Shown: one piece after another, positions 33,386 to 42,104 of the stretch
Numbering within the stretch: position 1 is the first letter of the stretch
Layout of the letters: the number at the start of each line of letters is the position of its first letter
NCBI RefSeq assembly: GCF_001999245.1
Contig: NZ_CP019630.1
Location: 5,547,001 to 5,611,000 of the forward strand
From: Roseibium algicola
GTDB taxonomy: Bacteria; Pseudomonadota; Alphaproteobacteria; Rhizobiales; Stappiaceae
DNA: 64,000 nt
Reading direction: 5' to 3'
Position numbers and translations under genes: made by a program
The notes under the pieces: generated by a model
What the model saw: the letters and a program-made list of their open reading frames with translations, nothing else
Database searches by the model: none
What the model was told of the DNA's origin: nothing

Positions 33386-34173
33386 CGGCGGTGGATGCAA
33401 CACAGGCGGTGGGCAAGCCGATGGACCTCAATGCTGTCATGGATGGTTCGCCCGTCAAGGCAGCGCGGCCCGGAGTTTCGCCCAAGGCTGAAAACTCTGC
33501 CTTCAGTTTCGGTGACTTCATCGACGTGATCAATCCCTTGCAGCATATTCCGGGGATTGCGGAACTCTATCGATCGGTAACGAACGACGAGATTTCCGAC
33601 AACGCCCGCAAGGCCGGCAATGCTCTTTACGGCTTCGCACTCGGCGGGCCGGTCGGGCTGGGTGCCATGCTCGCCTATAACGAAGTCGGCGATCGCCTGA
33701 ACAGCAGTCAAGAAAATGTCACGGCACAGCCCGTCGAAGTTGCGGAAGTGGCTCCTGCCGGCGAACCGGCGCCCACAAGCGATGTTCCTGTGCCAGTGCG
33801 CAAGCCTGGTGTTGAGCCAACTGCAACCGAAGCCGATAAGGCTGCTGGCACAGCCGTACTTGGTGAAACCGTGGCATCGGCTGGTCGCAAGGGCGCTCCG
33901 CCAACCGCTCTTGTCGATCTCATCAACAGCACTGGTGCGGCTCCCGGGCCGGATGGGGAAACAATGACATCACCCGACAAGTCTTCTTCGGGTAATGCCT
34001 CATCCGTTTCCTATCTCGACATGCAAGATAGTGCCACGCCATCGGGGCCGGTAATGCCTGACCAGCAGGGCCTTGACCGTCTCGCTTCGCACAAATCCAA
34101 CCATCTGCCTCTCGATGTCTTGAAAGCTCTTCAGGAACGCCATGCCGAACGCTCCGTATCTGAACGCACTTGA
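33382..34173 (+). CDS. Uncharacterised protein between flgF and fliI
   Basis: The 263-residue product has one conserved-looking block at about residues 43-105: FGDFIDVINPLQHIPGIAEL, then YRSVTNDEISDNARKAGNAL and GGPVGLGAMLAYNEVGD. The rest is Pro/Ala/Thr-rich and disordered. Similar blocks with NPLQHIP occur in alphaproteobacterial proteins of unknown function, as I recall. The start overlaps flgF by 4 nt and the end overlaps fliI by 32 nt, so it belongs to the flagellar operon. The ordered block has a helical, glycine-rich hydrophobic stretch that might touch membrane. Confidence 0.78.
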   Translation: MTAVDATQAVGKPMDLNAVMDGSPVKAARPGVSPKAENSAFSFGDFIDVINPLQHIPGIAELYRSVTNDEISDNARKAGNALYGFALGGPVGLGAMLAYNEVGDRLNSSQENVTAQPVEVAEVAPAGEPAPTSDVPVPVRKPGVEPTATEADKAAGTAVLGETVASAGRKGAPPTALVDLINSTGAAPGPDGETMTSPDKSSSGNASSVSYLDMQDSATPSGPVMPDQQGLDRLASHKSNHLPLDVLKALQERHAERSVSERT

Positions 34174-35488
34174 TCAAATCTCCGCGTCTTTGGCGGCCCT
34201 GGAAACTGAGATCGGGCCCGTCAAACTCAGCGGACGTGTGACCCAGGTTTCTTCCGAATCCATTCGCGTCTCCGGTCTTTCCCGCGTGGTTTGCCTGGGC
34301 GATCTGGTGCAGTTCGAAGGGCGGGCCGGCACCCGGCAGGGCGAGATCATCCGGCTCGACCAGAAGGACGTGGTAATCAAGCCATTGGAGCGCGTGACCG
34401 ACATTGGCATCGGCAGCGTTGCTTCGGTCATGGGCGGACTCGCCATTCATCCGGACATGAGCTGGCGCGGCCGGATCGTGAATGCGCTTGGTGAACCGAT
34501 TGATGGGGCAGGGCCGCTTGCCCATGGTGTGGAAGCGTTTCTTCTTGACCGCGCACCGCCACCGGCGATGAACCGAAGCAAGATTTCCGAAGGGGTTCGA
34601 ACCGGTGTGCGGGTGATCGATCTGTTCACACCACTGTGCGTCGGACAGCGTGTCGGCGTTTTTGCTGGTTCCGGCGTTGGCAAATCCACACTTCTTGGCA
34701 TGCTGGCCGGGTTTGGGGACTTTGACACGGTTGTGGTCGGTCTCGTTGGCGAACGCGGCCGCGAAGTGCGCGAGTTCATTGATGACATCCTGGGCGAGAC
34801 CTTGGCGCATTCCGTTGTTGTCGCCTCGACTGGCGATGAAAGCGCCATGCAGCGCCGGCTTGCCCCCAAGACGGCTATGAGCGTTGCCGAGTACTTTCGT
34901 GCGCAAGGTCACAAGGTGCTGCTCATTCTGGATTCCGCCACCCGATTTGCCCATGCCGCACGGGATGTGGCGCTGGCGGCTGGGGAACCTCCTGTCGCCC
35001 GCGGGTTTCCGCCAAGCGTCTTTGCTGATCTTGCCCGCCTCATCGAACGCGCCGGACCTGGAAGCAGCGGCGAGGGCTCAATCACAGGGATCTTTTCCGT
35101 TCTTGTTGACGGTGACGACCACAACGATCCGGTTTCCGATGCAATTCGTGGTCTTCTGGATGGGCACATCGTACTGGATCGTCAGATTGCCGAGGCCGGC
35201 CACTATCCGCCGGTCAGCGTATTGAAATCCACCTCGCGGCTTGCCGACCGGGCCTGGACACAGGATCAGCAGGAACTTATCCATCGGATCAAGGGGCTGA
35301 TATCCTACTATGAAGATACAAAGGATCTCCGCCTGATGGGCGGTTTCCAGACTGCGGGCGACGAAAAACTGGAAAAGGCCTGCAGACTTGTGCCCAAGAT
35401 TTACGAAGCGCTGAGACAGCGCGCAGACCAGGTGGCACCGTCCGATCCCTTTGCAGACCTGGCCCAGGCTTTAGCTGCCGATACGTAA
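34142..35488 (+). CDS. fliI: Flagellum-specific export ATPase FliI
   Basis: FliI is the hexameric ATPase of flagellar type III export. The 448-residue product has Walker A GSGVGKST at residues 176-183, Walker B-type VLLILDSATRFAHA, and the family segment GLVGERGREVREFIDDIL with PSVFADLARLIERAG. The C-terminus carries substrate and chaperone interactions. The start is the ATG 32 nt inside the preceding gene. An intrinsic terminator follows. No fliJ-like gene lies directly downstream, unlike in enterics. Confidence 0.96.
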   Translation: MPNAPYLNALDQISASLAALETEIGPVKLSGRVTQVSSESIRVSGLSRVVCLGDLVQFEGRAGTRQGEIIRLDQKDVVIKPLERVTDIGIGSVASVMGGLAIHPDMSWRGRIVNALGEPIDGAGPLAHGVEAFLLDRAPPPAMNRSKISEGVRTGVRVIDLFTPLCVGQRVGVFAGSGVGKSTLLGMLAGFGDFDTVVVGLVGERGREVREFIDDILGETLAHSVVVASTGDESAMQRRLAPKTAMSVAEYFRAQGHKVLLILDSATRFAHAARDVALAAGEPPVARGFPPSVFADLARLIERAGPGSSGEGSITGIFSVLVDGDDHNDPVSDAIRGLLDGHIVLDRQIAEAGHYPPVSVLKSTSRLADRAWTQDQQELIHRIKGLISYYEDTKDLRLMGGFQTAGDEKLEKACRLVPKIYEALRQRADQVAPSDPFADLAQALAADT

Positions 35489-35520
35489 ACCATTTTCCAC
35501 ATCTCTAGTATAAATACGAA

Positions 35521-35548
35521 ATTGCCGCCTTGTCTGGCGGCGATTTTT
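35521..35548 (+). terminator. Intrinsic terminator after fliI
   Basis: A 9-bp stem (ATTGCCGCC with GGCGGCGAT, one T-G wobble) closes on a 6-nt loop and is followed by five Ts. It separates fliI from ftcR. The 35549-35786 stretch beyond it is AT-rich, shows no gene, and probably holds the ftcR promoter. Confidence 0.82.
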
Positions 35549-35786
35549 GTATATATCAGTGTTACATCTTATTAAGGATTGCGGAAAAACGCGGTCCCCG
35601 GCATTTTAATAAATTTTTCTCTCAGTTTATTGGTAATGTCCGTGATTTTTTATTTAGTTTTCTATGTGGATATAAGAACTTCCCCCACTATAAATTCTGA
35701 AATAGTTGTCGAGTTAGGGAAGAAACGTTGACCTTGTGAAGCTCCAAAATTACGGATTCAACATTGGTAAAATCCAAGGGGCTGAT

Positions 35787-36593
35787 ATGTTCATAATCGT
35801 AGACTCAAGAGAGATAGTGACCGCAGGCTATGCCTCGGCATTCGACCGGGAAGGCTATGCCTCCCTGGAACTTCATCCATCGGAACTTCTTGACTGGCTG
35901 GAAATCACCTGTGCCCAGGATCTGGGCTCGGTTGACGCCATCCTTCTGGGAGAGTGTGAAGAAAGATGCGGCTACGTTGCATCGATCCGCAGCCGGTGTC
36001 CGGAAGCCCAGATCGTGGCTCTGGAAGATACCGCCAACCTTGAGAGCACGCTCGACCTGTTTTCCGCAGGTATGGACGATGTTCTGAAGAAGCCGGTTCA
36101 TGTTCGGGAAATCATTGCCCGCGTCGGAGCTTTCCGCCGCCGGATCACTTCCCGGAACAATTCAGCAGGCACCGGTGCCATCGAAGTCTTCTTCGACGGT
36201 CGCGATCCAGTCGTCGGTGGGGACGTCATGGAACTGCCGCGCCGGGAACGCCGCATTCTTGAATATCTCGTCAAGAACAAGGGACGGCGTGTCACCAAGA
36301 CACAGATCTTCAATGCTGTTTACGGCGTCATGAACGACGGCGTGGATGAATGTGTCGTGGAAAGCCACATCTCCAAGCTGCGCAAGAAATTGCGGAAAAA
36401 GCTTGGCTACGATGCAATCGAGTCGACGCGCTACATCGGCTACATGCTGAAAGACGCCACGGCCACCAAGCAGAAGGTTGCAGACACCCGGCGTCAGGTT
36501 CAGGCCTCGCCAGCAACCGCACACGCTGTAGAGGTTCCGGTTGACACCCGCACCACCACCAACAAGCCGTTTTTGTCAGTGGTCAATGCCTAA
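35787..36593 (+). CDS. ftcR: FtcR-like flagellar transcriptional regulator (OmpR family)
   Basis: FtcR is the flagellar master activator of Brucella. The 268-residue product matches it in layout: MFIIVDSREIVTAGYASAFD, then DLFSAGMDDVLKKPVHVREI, and a winged-helix domain with LPRRERRILEYLVKNKGRR and ESHISKLRKKLRKKLG. At the usual phospho-acceptor place the receiver reads AILLGECEE, with Gly57 instead of Asp, so phosphorylation by the normal route is doubtful. A tail of about 45 residues follows the DNA-binding domain. AAGGGG precedes the ATG at 35787; a GTG at 35736 is less likely. Its probable targets are the seven direct-repeat elements listed here. Confidence 0.88.
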   Translation: MFIIVDSREIVTAGYASAFDREGYASLELHPSELLDWLEITCAQDLGSVDAILLGECEERCGYVASIRSRCPEAQIVALEDTANLESTLDLFSAGMDDVLKKPVHVREIIARVGAFRRRITSRNNSAGTGAIEVFFDGRDPVVGGDVMELPRRERRILEYLVKNKGRRVTKTQIFNAVYGVMNDGVDECVVESHISKLRKKLRKKLGYDAIESTRYIGYMLKDATATKQKVADTRRQVQASPATAHAVEVPVDTRTTTNKPFLSVVNA

Positions 36594-37026
36594 TCGGAAT
36601 AAGCTCAGAATATGAAGACCTTGCAAGGAACAATAATTTGCAATGGCAACGATCGAGCGGACTGGTATGAAAGTTTTGCCGGAGACAATTGCATGATGCG
36701 ATGCCGCTCTAATTCGTCGAATTCAGGTTTTTTGTAGATGCAAGACTATCTGTTTTGCTGTGGAAAGAAGGCTCTTTCAATTTACAATTGATTTTTATGG
36801 AAAATTTAGAAAACCTACCCAGAATATACGACACACTGACGCTCTAATCACATGATCTCCGCTGCGCGGCGCATTGATGGGGCGAGGGGCAATGTAGATG
36901 TGTCTGTGAATCAAGTATTGAAGAGACGGTCCGCAAAGGCGGTTCGGTTTTCGTCCTTGACTGGAAGCCATTTAAATCGGCGTTCTGCCGGAGTTTTATG
37001 AGCTGGAACGGACACCGTGATTTGAG
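36594..37026 (+). other. Gene-free region between ftcR and the histidine kinase
   Basis: No gene with family features is seen. The first half is AT-rich (36730-36830), and a short hairpin-free run leads into the kinase gene. I find no clear terminator after ftcR and no copy of the flagellar direct-repeat element. A promoter for the kinase operon is expected here but I cannot place it. Confidence 0.35.
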
Positions 37027-38637
37027 GTGGGCGTCTTGACACTGAACGGCAGTACGTCGTTGCCATATACTCCCAAGGAGATGGGCCGTTCCAGCCTGTC
37101 CCGGACATTCATTCTCTATACGCTCGGTCTTTTCGCTGTTCTTGGCGTCATATTCATCGGCATTCTCACGAAGATCACGTGGGACGCCTCTCACGCACGC
37201 GCCATTCGTGTGACCGAGGCCTTCTTTCAGGCAACCAAACGCCCGTTTGAACGCGCCATCTGGACAGTCAATGCGGACGCGACCCTGCAGCTCATCCGCG
37301 GGTTGGAAAGTCTCGAAGTTGTCGAGAAAGTCTGGGTTGAAACACCGGACACAGGCAATTTCGGTGAACCTGTTACCGGGCCGCGCGCTGCCGAAGCTCT
37401 CAGTTATACACTCAATTCGCCCAGCACCATCCTGCACAAGGATGCAATCGGGCAGGTGTTCATTCTCATCGACCGCAACACGATTTCCTATGAAATCGTT
37501 TCGACTGTCGGGTTCATCGTCACCGCGATCATTGTCTATCTGCTGTTGCTCGCCATTGTGATCAGAACAGTCTTTCGCCGTCTGATCGGTCAGCCGCTTT
37601 CTGCAATCGTGGAGTATCTTTCCACGCCGCGCCTGATCGAAGATCCACCCAAGGCCGAACTGATGCCTGGCCGAGCGGACGAAATCGGTATTCTCGCCGC
37701 CAGTCTCCAGTCCATGGTTCAGCGCCGGCATCTGGATTTGCAGAAAATTCAAGAATACCAGACTAATCTCGAGGACTTGGTCGCCCACCGGACGGAGCAG
37801 CTTAAGTTGGTGCAGGAAGAGCTTATCCAGGCAGATAATCTGGCCGCGCTTGGCGCGCTGGTTGCCGGGGTTTCGCACGAGCTGAACACGCCTCTTGGAA
37901 ACGCGTTGATGGCGGCCACGACCATCAAGGATTCAACCGGTTACTTGCGTACCGAACTTGAAGAGCAGAAACTGAGCAAGGAAGCTCTGGAAAACGAAGT
38001 CGAACGTATTTCCGATACCGCGCATATCATCGAGAAGACACTCGGCCGGGCCCGCGAGCTTGTAGGGAACTTTCGTCAGGTGGCTGTCGACAGGCAGAGC
38101 GAGAAGAAGCGGTCCTTCAATTTCGACCACATCATTCGTGAAACTCTTGCAACACTGCAGCCGACGCTCAAGAAAACGCCTTTCAAGGTCGAGCTTGATC
38201 TCCATGCGGACGAAATCATCGATAGCTATCCTGGCGCGGTCAGTCAGCTCGTCTCGAATTTTGTCGAAAACGCCATCAAGCACGGATACGAGGGGCGCAG
38301 CGAAGGTCTGATCAAGCTGTCTTCCCAGGTGGTTCACCCGAAGGACAAGAACCGAAACAATTCGAACGAACGCAAGATTATCTTCAAATGCCAGGATTTC
38401 GGTGTAGGCATTCCGGAGAAGAATCTGAAAAAAGTATTCGAGCCGTTCTTCACGACGAAGTTCGGCAAAGGAGGATCCGGTTTAGGGATGGCGATTTGTT
38501 ACCAGCTGGTCACCGAAGCCCTGAACGGAACCATCTCGGTGTCTTCCAGCGTCGGGTCGGGAACCGAATTCATTATCGAATTCCCCGCCATGGCCGCTCA
38601 GGATACCAGGAAGCCTCTCGGACAGAAGGTGCATTGA
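37027..38637 (+). CDS. Membrane sensor histidine kinase
   Basis: The 536-residue product has two membrane segments (about residues 27-49 and 160-181) around a roughly 110-residue periplasmic sensor domain with no named family. A HAMP-like linker and a coiled coil (EDLVAHRTEQLKLVQEELIQ) follow. The phospho-acceptor His284 is in VAGVSHELNTPLGNAL, with an ATPase domain showing NFVENAIKHG, DFGVGIPE, FEPFFTTKF and GSGLGMAI. The start is GTG after TTTGAGG. The partner gene starts 1 nt after the stop, so the pair is probably one signalling unit. The signal sensed is unknown. Confidence 0.9.
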   Translation: MGVLTLNGSTSLPYTPKEMGRSSLSRTFILYTLGLFAVLGVIFIGILTKITWDASHARAIRVTEAFFQATKRPFERAIWTVNADATLQLIRGLESLEVVEKVWVETPDTGNFGEPVTGPRAAEALSYTLNSPSTILHKDAIGQVFILIDRNTISYEIVSTVGFIVTAIIVYLLLLAIVIRTVFRRLIGQPLSAIVEYLSTPRLIEDPPKAELMPGRADEIGILAASLQSMVQRRHLDLQKIQEYQTNLEDLVAHRTEQLKLVQEELIQADNLAALGALVAGVSHELNTPLGNALMAATTIKDSTGYLRTELEEQKLSKEALENEVERISDTAHIIEKTLGRARELVGNFRQVAVDRQSEKKRSFNFDHIIRETLATLQPTLKKTPFKVELDLHADEIIDSYPGAVSQLVSNFVENAIKHGYEGRSEGLIKLSSQVVHPKDKNRNNSNERKIIFKCQDFGVGIPEKNLKKVFEPFFTTKFGKGGSGLGMAICYQLVTEALNGTISVSSSVGSGTEFIIEFPAMAAQDTRKPLGQKVH

Positions 38638-38638
38638 G

Positions 38639-40882
38639 ATGGTGATGGACTTTCTTGCCCCCTCCGAGCCGGAAGTGAAGAAGATCACGAAGGCGCCCTG
38701 GAAAATCCTGATTGTCGATGACGATCCCGACGTACATGAAGTCACCAAGATCGCCGTTGGTGGATGCATCTTCGAAAATCGTCCGTTTGAACTTTTGCAT
38801 GCTCTCTCGGCTCAGGAAGCCCGGCAGATCCTGTTGAAACACCCCGATATCGCGGTGGCGCTTGTCGATGTCGTCATGGAAAGCGATACGGCAGGTCTCG
38901 GGCTTGTGAGCTGGATCCGTTCCGAACTCGGCAATCATTTCACGAGGTTGATCCTGCGTACAGGTCAACCCGGGTATGCACCGCAGACCGACGTGATCAT
39001 GAAATTCGACATCGACGGCTACACCGAAAAAGCCGAATTGTCGCGTACCAAGCTGATTACAGCCATCGTTACAGGTCTGCGCGGTTACAAGCTTGTCATG
39101 TCGCTTGAGACCAACCGCAAGAAGCTCAAGCAGTTAAACGAGCATTTTGCAGCTATTGTCGAAAAGAACGCCCTGAGTGAATTTGCTGCGGCAGTCCTGA
39201 AGCATTTCACGGTTCTTGTCGGGCAACCTGTCGACAGCCTGTTGTGTGGTCTTGAGACGCTTCCCGACTACGGGTCCTTCGACAAGTCCAACGTCCGTGT
39301 GCTCGCGGCAACGGGAAATTTCGAGGACAAGATTGATCTGCCGGTGGACGTCATCAGTGACGATGCGATCCGCAATGCCGTGGCAAGATGCGTCGAGACA
39401 CAGGCAACATGCTCGTCGCCCAAAGGAATTGCTCTTCCGCTTGTCACTCGTAACGGCATGACAGGCGCGCTTTATCTCGGTATTTCCGAGGAGTTGCTGG
39501 AGGAGCTCGTCGGGTCGGAAGTCGTGCAGTTGTTTGTTTCCAACGTCGCGCTTGGCTACGAGAAGACCGGCCTTTTGGAGCATATTCGCAACCTTGCTTA
39601 TGTCGATCGCGTGACCGGGTTGTCGACATTCTCCGGTTTCATCGAAACCTTTCAGCGCCACGCCGCCAACGGTGCCAAGCTGCTGGTTGTTCATTCCGAC
39701 ATCCAGAGATTCCGTGTCATTGTCGACGGGATCGGCGACGAAAAGGCGGGCGCGGTCTTGAAACGGACCGGCCACCGCCTGTCGCAGACTTTCCCCGATG
39801 CGCTCACCATTGCCAGGAAGGAAAAGGACGAATTTCTTATCCTTCTGAAGGGCGGTGAAGAGAATACGATTCAGGATGTGGTTGCGCGGATCGAAGATGC
39901 TTTCCAGCAACCGATAACGCTCGAAGACAACCAGATCACCCTTCGACTGCGGCTGGGGTTTGCATCCACCGGCACCGAGACGCAGAGCGCGGAAGAACTC
40001 GTGCGTTTTGCCTCCATCGCCCTTAACGATGTGCGTCAGAAAGGGGTGACCAACCACGCGGTTTTTCATCCGCTGATGCAGGAAGCTGCCTTTGAGCGCC
40101 TGCGGCTTGCTTCACTGCTTACCGGTAGTTCCAACCAGACGAAGTTTTCGCTGAATTATCAGCCGATCATGCACGCCCGGGACGAGAGCCTTGCGTCCTT
40201 CGAGGCCCTGATGCGGTTCCGTACCCCGAGTGGAACGTTCCTGAATACCGCTCGGATGATCGAAGCTGCCGAAGCCAGTGGTCTTATTACCGAAATCGGC
40301 GCGTGGATGTTCAAGACGTCCTTTACCGAGTTCAGCAGCTTGACCGGAATTTCCGATGACGTTCGGTTGAACGTGAACCTGTCTCCCAGGCAGGTTCAAG
40401 CAAACCGGATCTACAAGGACATCGAAGATGCTGTGACAGCCGCCGAACTGCCGCTGGATCGCCTCGTATTCGAGGTGACCGAAGGGCTGTTCCTCAGCAA
40501 CGATCAGGTGACTCTGGCCTTCCTGACGTGGCTGCGTGACAAGGGTGCGCGTGTCGTTATTGACGATTTCGGCACCGGGTATTCCTCGTTCAGTTATCTG
40601 CGCAAGCTGCCGGTTGACGGTATCAAGATCGACCGAAGCTTTATTATGAACATGGATCAGGATGCGGATGCACTTGCTGTCGTGAAATCCATCATCGCCG
40701 TTGCGCAGGCGCTGGATCTGAACGTTACAGCAGAAGGTGTCGAGACTGTTGCCCAGAGAAATATCATGCAGGAGCTGCATTGCGACTACCTGCAAGGATA
40801 TTTCTACGCCAAGCCTCTGGCGACCAATGACCTGTCCGGTTTCATCCAGAAGGCTGTCGAACCGGGGGTTGCCTTCGGATAA
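38639..40882 (+). CDS. REC-DUF3369-GGDEF(degenerate)-EAL protein, probable c-di-GMP phosphodiesterase
   Basis: The 747-residue product begins with a receiver domain (WKILIVDDDPDVHEVTK; phospho-acceptor Asp77 in ALVDVVMESDTAGL). A DUF3369 segment (about residues 170-310) and a GGDEF domain follow. The GGDEF signature reads EKDEF (within ARKEKDEFLILL), so cyclase activity is unlikely. The EAL domain (about residues 490-740) keeps FEALMRF, NVNLSPRQ, FEVTEGLF, DDFGTGYSS, KIDRSF, AEGVET and QGYFYAKP, so it should hydrolyse c-di-GMP. The upstream kinase is its likely phosphodonor. Lowering c-di-GMP would favour motility. Confidence 0.9.
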   Translation: MVMDFLAPSEPEVKKITKAPWKILIVDDDPDVHEVTKIAVGGCIFENRPFELLHALSAQEARQILLKHPDIAVALVDVVMESDTAGLGLVSWIRSELGNHFTRLILRTGQPGYAPQTDVIMKFDIDGYTEKAELSRTKLITAIVTGLRGYKLVMSLETNRKKLKQLNEHFAAIVEKNALSEFAAAVLKHFTVLVGQPVDSLLCGLETLPDYGSFDKSNVRVLAATGNFEDKIDLPVDVISDDAIRNAVARCVETQATCSSPKGIALPLVTRNGMTGALYLGISEELLEELVGSEVVQLFVSNVALGYEKTGLLEHIRNLAYVDRVTGLSTFSGFIETFQRHAANGAKLLVVHSDIQRFRVIVDGIGDEKAGAVLKRTGHRLSQTFPDALTIARKEKDEFLILLKGGEENTIQDVVARIEDAFQQPITLEDNQITLRLRLGFASTGTETQSAEELVRFASIALNDVRQKGVTNHAVFHPLMQEAAFERLRLASLLTGSSNQTKFSLNYQPIMHARDESLASFEALMRFRTPSGTFLNTARMIEAAEASGLITEIGAWMFKTSFTEFSSLTGISDDVRLNVNLSPRQVQANRIYKDIEDAVTAAELPLDRLVFEVTEGLFLSNDQVTLAFLTWLRDKGARVVIDDFGTGYSSFSYLRKLPVDGIKIDRSFIMNMDQDADALAVVKSIIAVAQALDLNVTAEGVETVAQRNIMQELHCDYLQGYFYAKPLATNDLSGFIQKAVEPGVAFG

Positions 40883-41131
40883 AACAGTTTATCCGTCCGT
40901 TTATCAATTTCTGGCCGGAACTGTCAGGACAGAAGTGCCTTTTTGGCGCATACTGCGACAGCTAGGTCATACGTTGAATTGAAGACATCGGACAGCCTGT
41001 CAAGGATTGCGTTCTGCAATTCTGTTCACATAAGCGATTGAAAATTTGTACGAAACACGCTCTCATGCGGGAAAACGTGTTTGCGGCGGACGCGTCAATC
41101 GCGTTGAATGTCGACTGAACCTTTGTAAATA

Positions 41132-41145
41132 TGCGCTAAAGCGCA
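41132..41145. promoter_or_regulatory. Short palindrome before coxG
   Basis: The sequence TGCGCT-AA-AGCGCA has 6-bp perfect arms and ends 5 nt before the coxG ribosome site (GGGGAG). A second inverted repeat lies upstream (AAACACG 41053-41059 and CGTGTTT 41076-41082). Either could be an operator, or the first could fold in the mRNA and limit translation. The rest of the 40883-41162 gap shows no gene. Confidence 0.35.
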
Positions 41146-41162
41146 ACTTGGGGAGAAAACAT

Positions 41163-41873
41163 ATGGACATGAGCGGCTCCCACCGGATTCCGGCCAAACG
41201 GGAAACCGTATGGCAAGCCTTGAACGATCCGGATGTCTTGCGGGCCTGCATCCCGGGCTGCGAAAGCCTCGAGAAGACCTCGGACACCGAAATGACCGCC
41301 GCGGTCACATCGAAAATCGGGCCTGTAAAAGCCAAATTCAAAGGGGAAGTAACCCTTGAGAACATCAATCCTCCGGAAAGCTACACGATCTCGGGAGAAG
41401 GCAAGGGCGGCGTCGCCGGGTTTGCCAAGGGGTCTGCGGATGTGAAGCTTACGGAGGAAGGTGACGAAACCATACTTTCCTACGAAGCCAAGGCGCAGGT
41501 CGGGGGCAAACTTGCCCAGCTCGGCAGCCGGCTGATCGATTCCACCGCCAAGAAAATGGCGGAAGACTTTTTCACGAAGTTCTCCGAGATGGTTGGTTCA
41601 CCGGCAGGGCAGGACGAAACTGCGACCACAGCTGGTGCCGATGACGATCTGGATCCCGGTGTGGCCGAGGAAGCCAAGCGGATCGCGATTGAAGAGTCCC
41701 CTGGCGAAGTCATGCACGTAATTGAGGATGCGGAGCATGCAGTCGAGGAAAAGATCCATCAGGCGGAACAAAATATTGAAGCCGCTGCGGGACGCAACGT
41801 GTTCGGCGGCCCCATGGTCTGGGGGCTCGTGTTGCTCGCCGCCGTGATTGTCGTGCTTGCACTTGCAAGTTGA
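41163..41873 (+). CDS. coxG: CoxG-like SRPBCC membrane-anchored protein
   Basis: CoxG proteins accompany molybdenum CO dehydrogenases and are thought to recruit the enzyme to the membrane. The 236-residue product has the SRPBCC-type CoxG domain in its first 145 residues (ETVWQALNDPDVLRACIPGC, then GPVKAKFKGEVTLENINPPE). An acidic linker follows, and a C-terminal membrane anchor (MVWGLVLLAAVIVVLALAS). GGGGAGAAAA precedes the ATG at 41163. The frame is open 39 codons upstream without a domain. It leads the coxGSLM group. Confidence 0.92.
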   Translation: MDMSGSHRIPAKRETVWQALNDPDVLRACIPGCESLEKTSDTEMTAAVTSKIGPVKAKFKGEVTLENINPPESYTISGEGKGGVAGFAKGSADVKLTEEGDETILSYEAKAQVGGKLAQLGSRLIDSTAKKMAEDFFTKFSEMVGSPAGQDETATTAGADDDLDPGVAEEAKRIAIEESPGEVMHVIEDAEHAVEEKIHQAEQNIEAAAGRNVFGGPMVWGLVLLAAVIVVLALAS

Positions 41874-41978
41874 CCGGGTAGGACAAATCTTGAAATGATC
41901 GGGCTCTGACAATTTAGGACGCGCCAGGGCCCCAGCACAAAACACGGTGACAAGCCGGGAAATTGGGTCAGTGACACG

Positions 41979-41994
41979 CAATCGAATTCGATTG
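41979..41994. promoter_or_regulatory. Perfect 16-bp palindrome upstream of coxS
   Basis: CAATCGAATTCGATTG is a perfect 16-bp palindrome, 110 nt before the coxS start in the 231-nt gap between coxG and coxS. Its symmetry fits a dimeric repressor or activator site controlling coxSLM. No regulator gene for the cluster is seen in the window, so the binding protein is unknown. Confidence 0.5.
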
Positions 41995-42104
41995 TTTATT
42001 CGTACGCTGGTCTGGATCGGACATCAGAGGTCTTGCCTGTCATTTCATGCAGGTGGCCGGTTTGATCGGTCCGGTTCAGGGAATTTCATGAGGGAGAGGA
42101 ATTC

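Noticed and set aside
35549..35786. CtrA-type binding site (TTAA-N7-TTAA) upstream of ftcR
   Set aside because: The AT-rich stretch has TTAA-like words but none with the correct spacing.
39780..39840. Active diguanylate cyclase in the REC-EAL protein
   Set aside because: The GGDEF signature is replaced by EKDEF, so cyclase activity is not expected. The domain is called degenerate.
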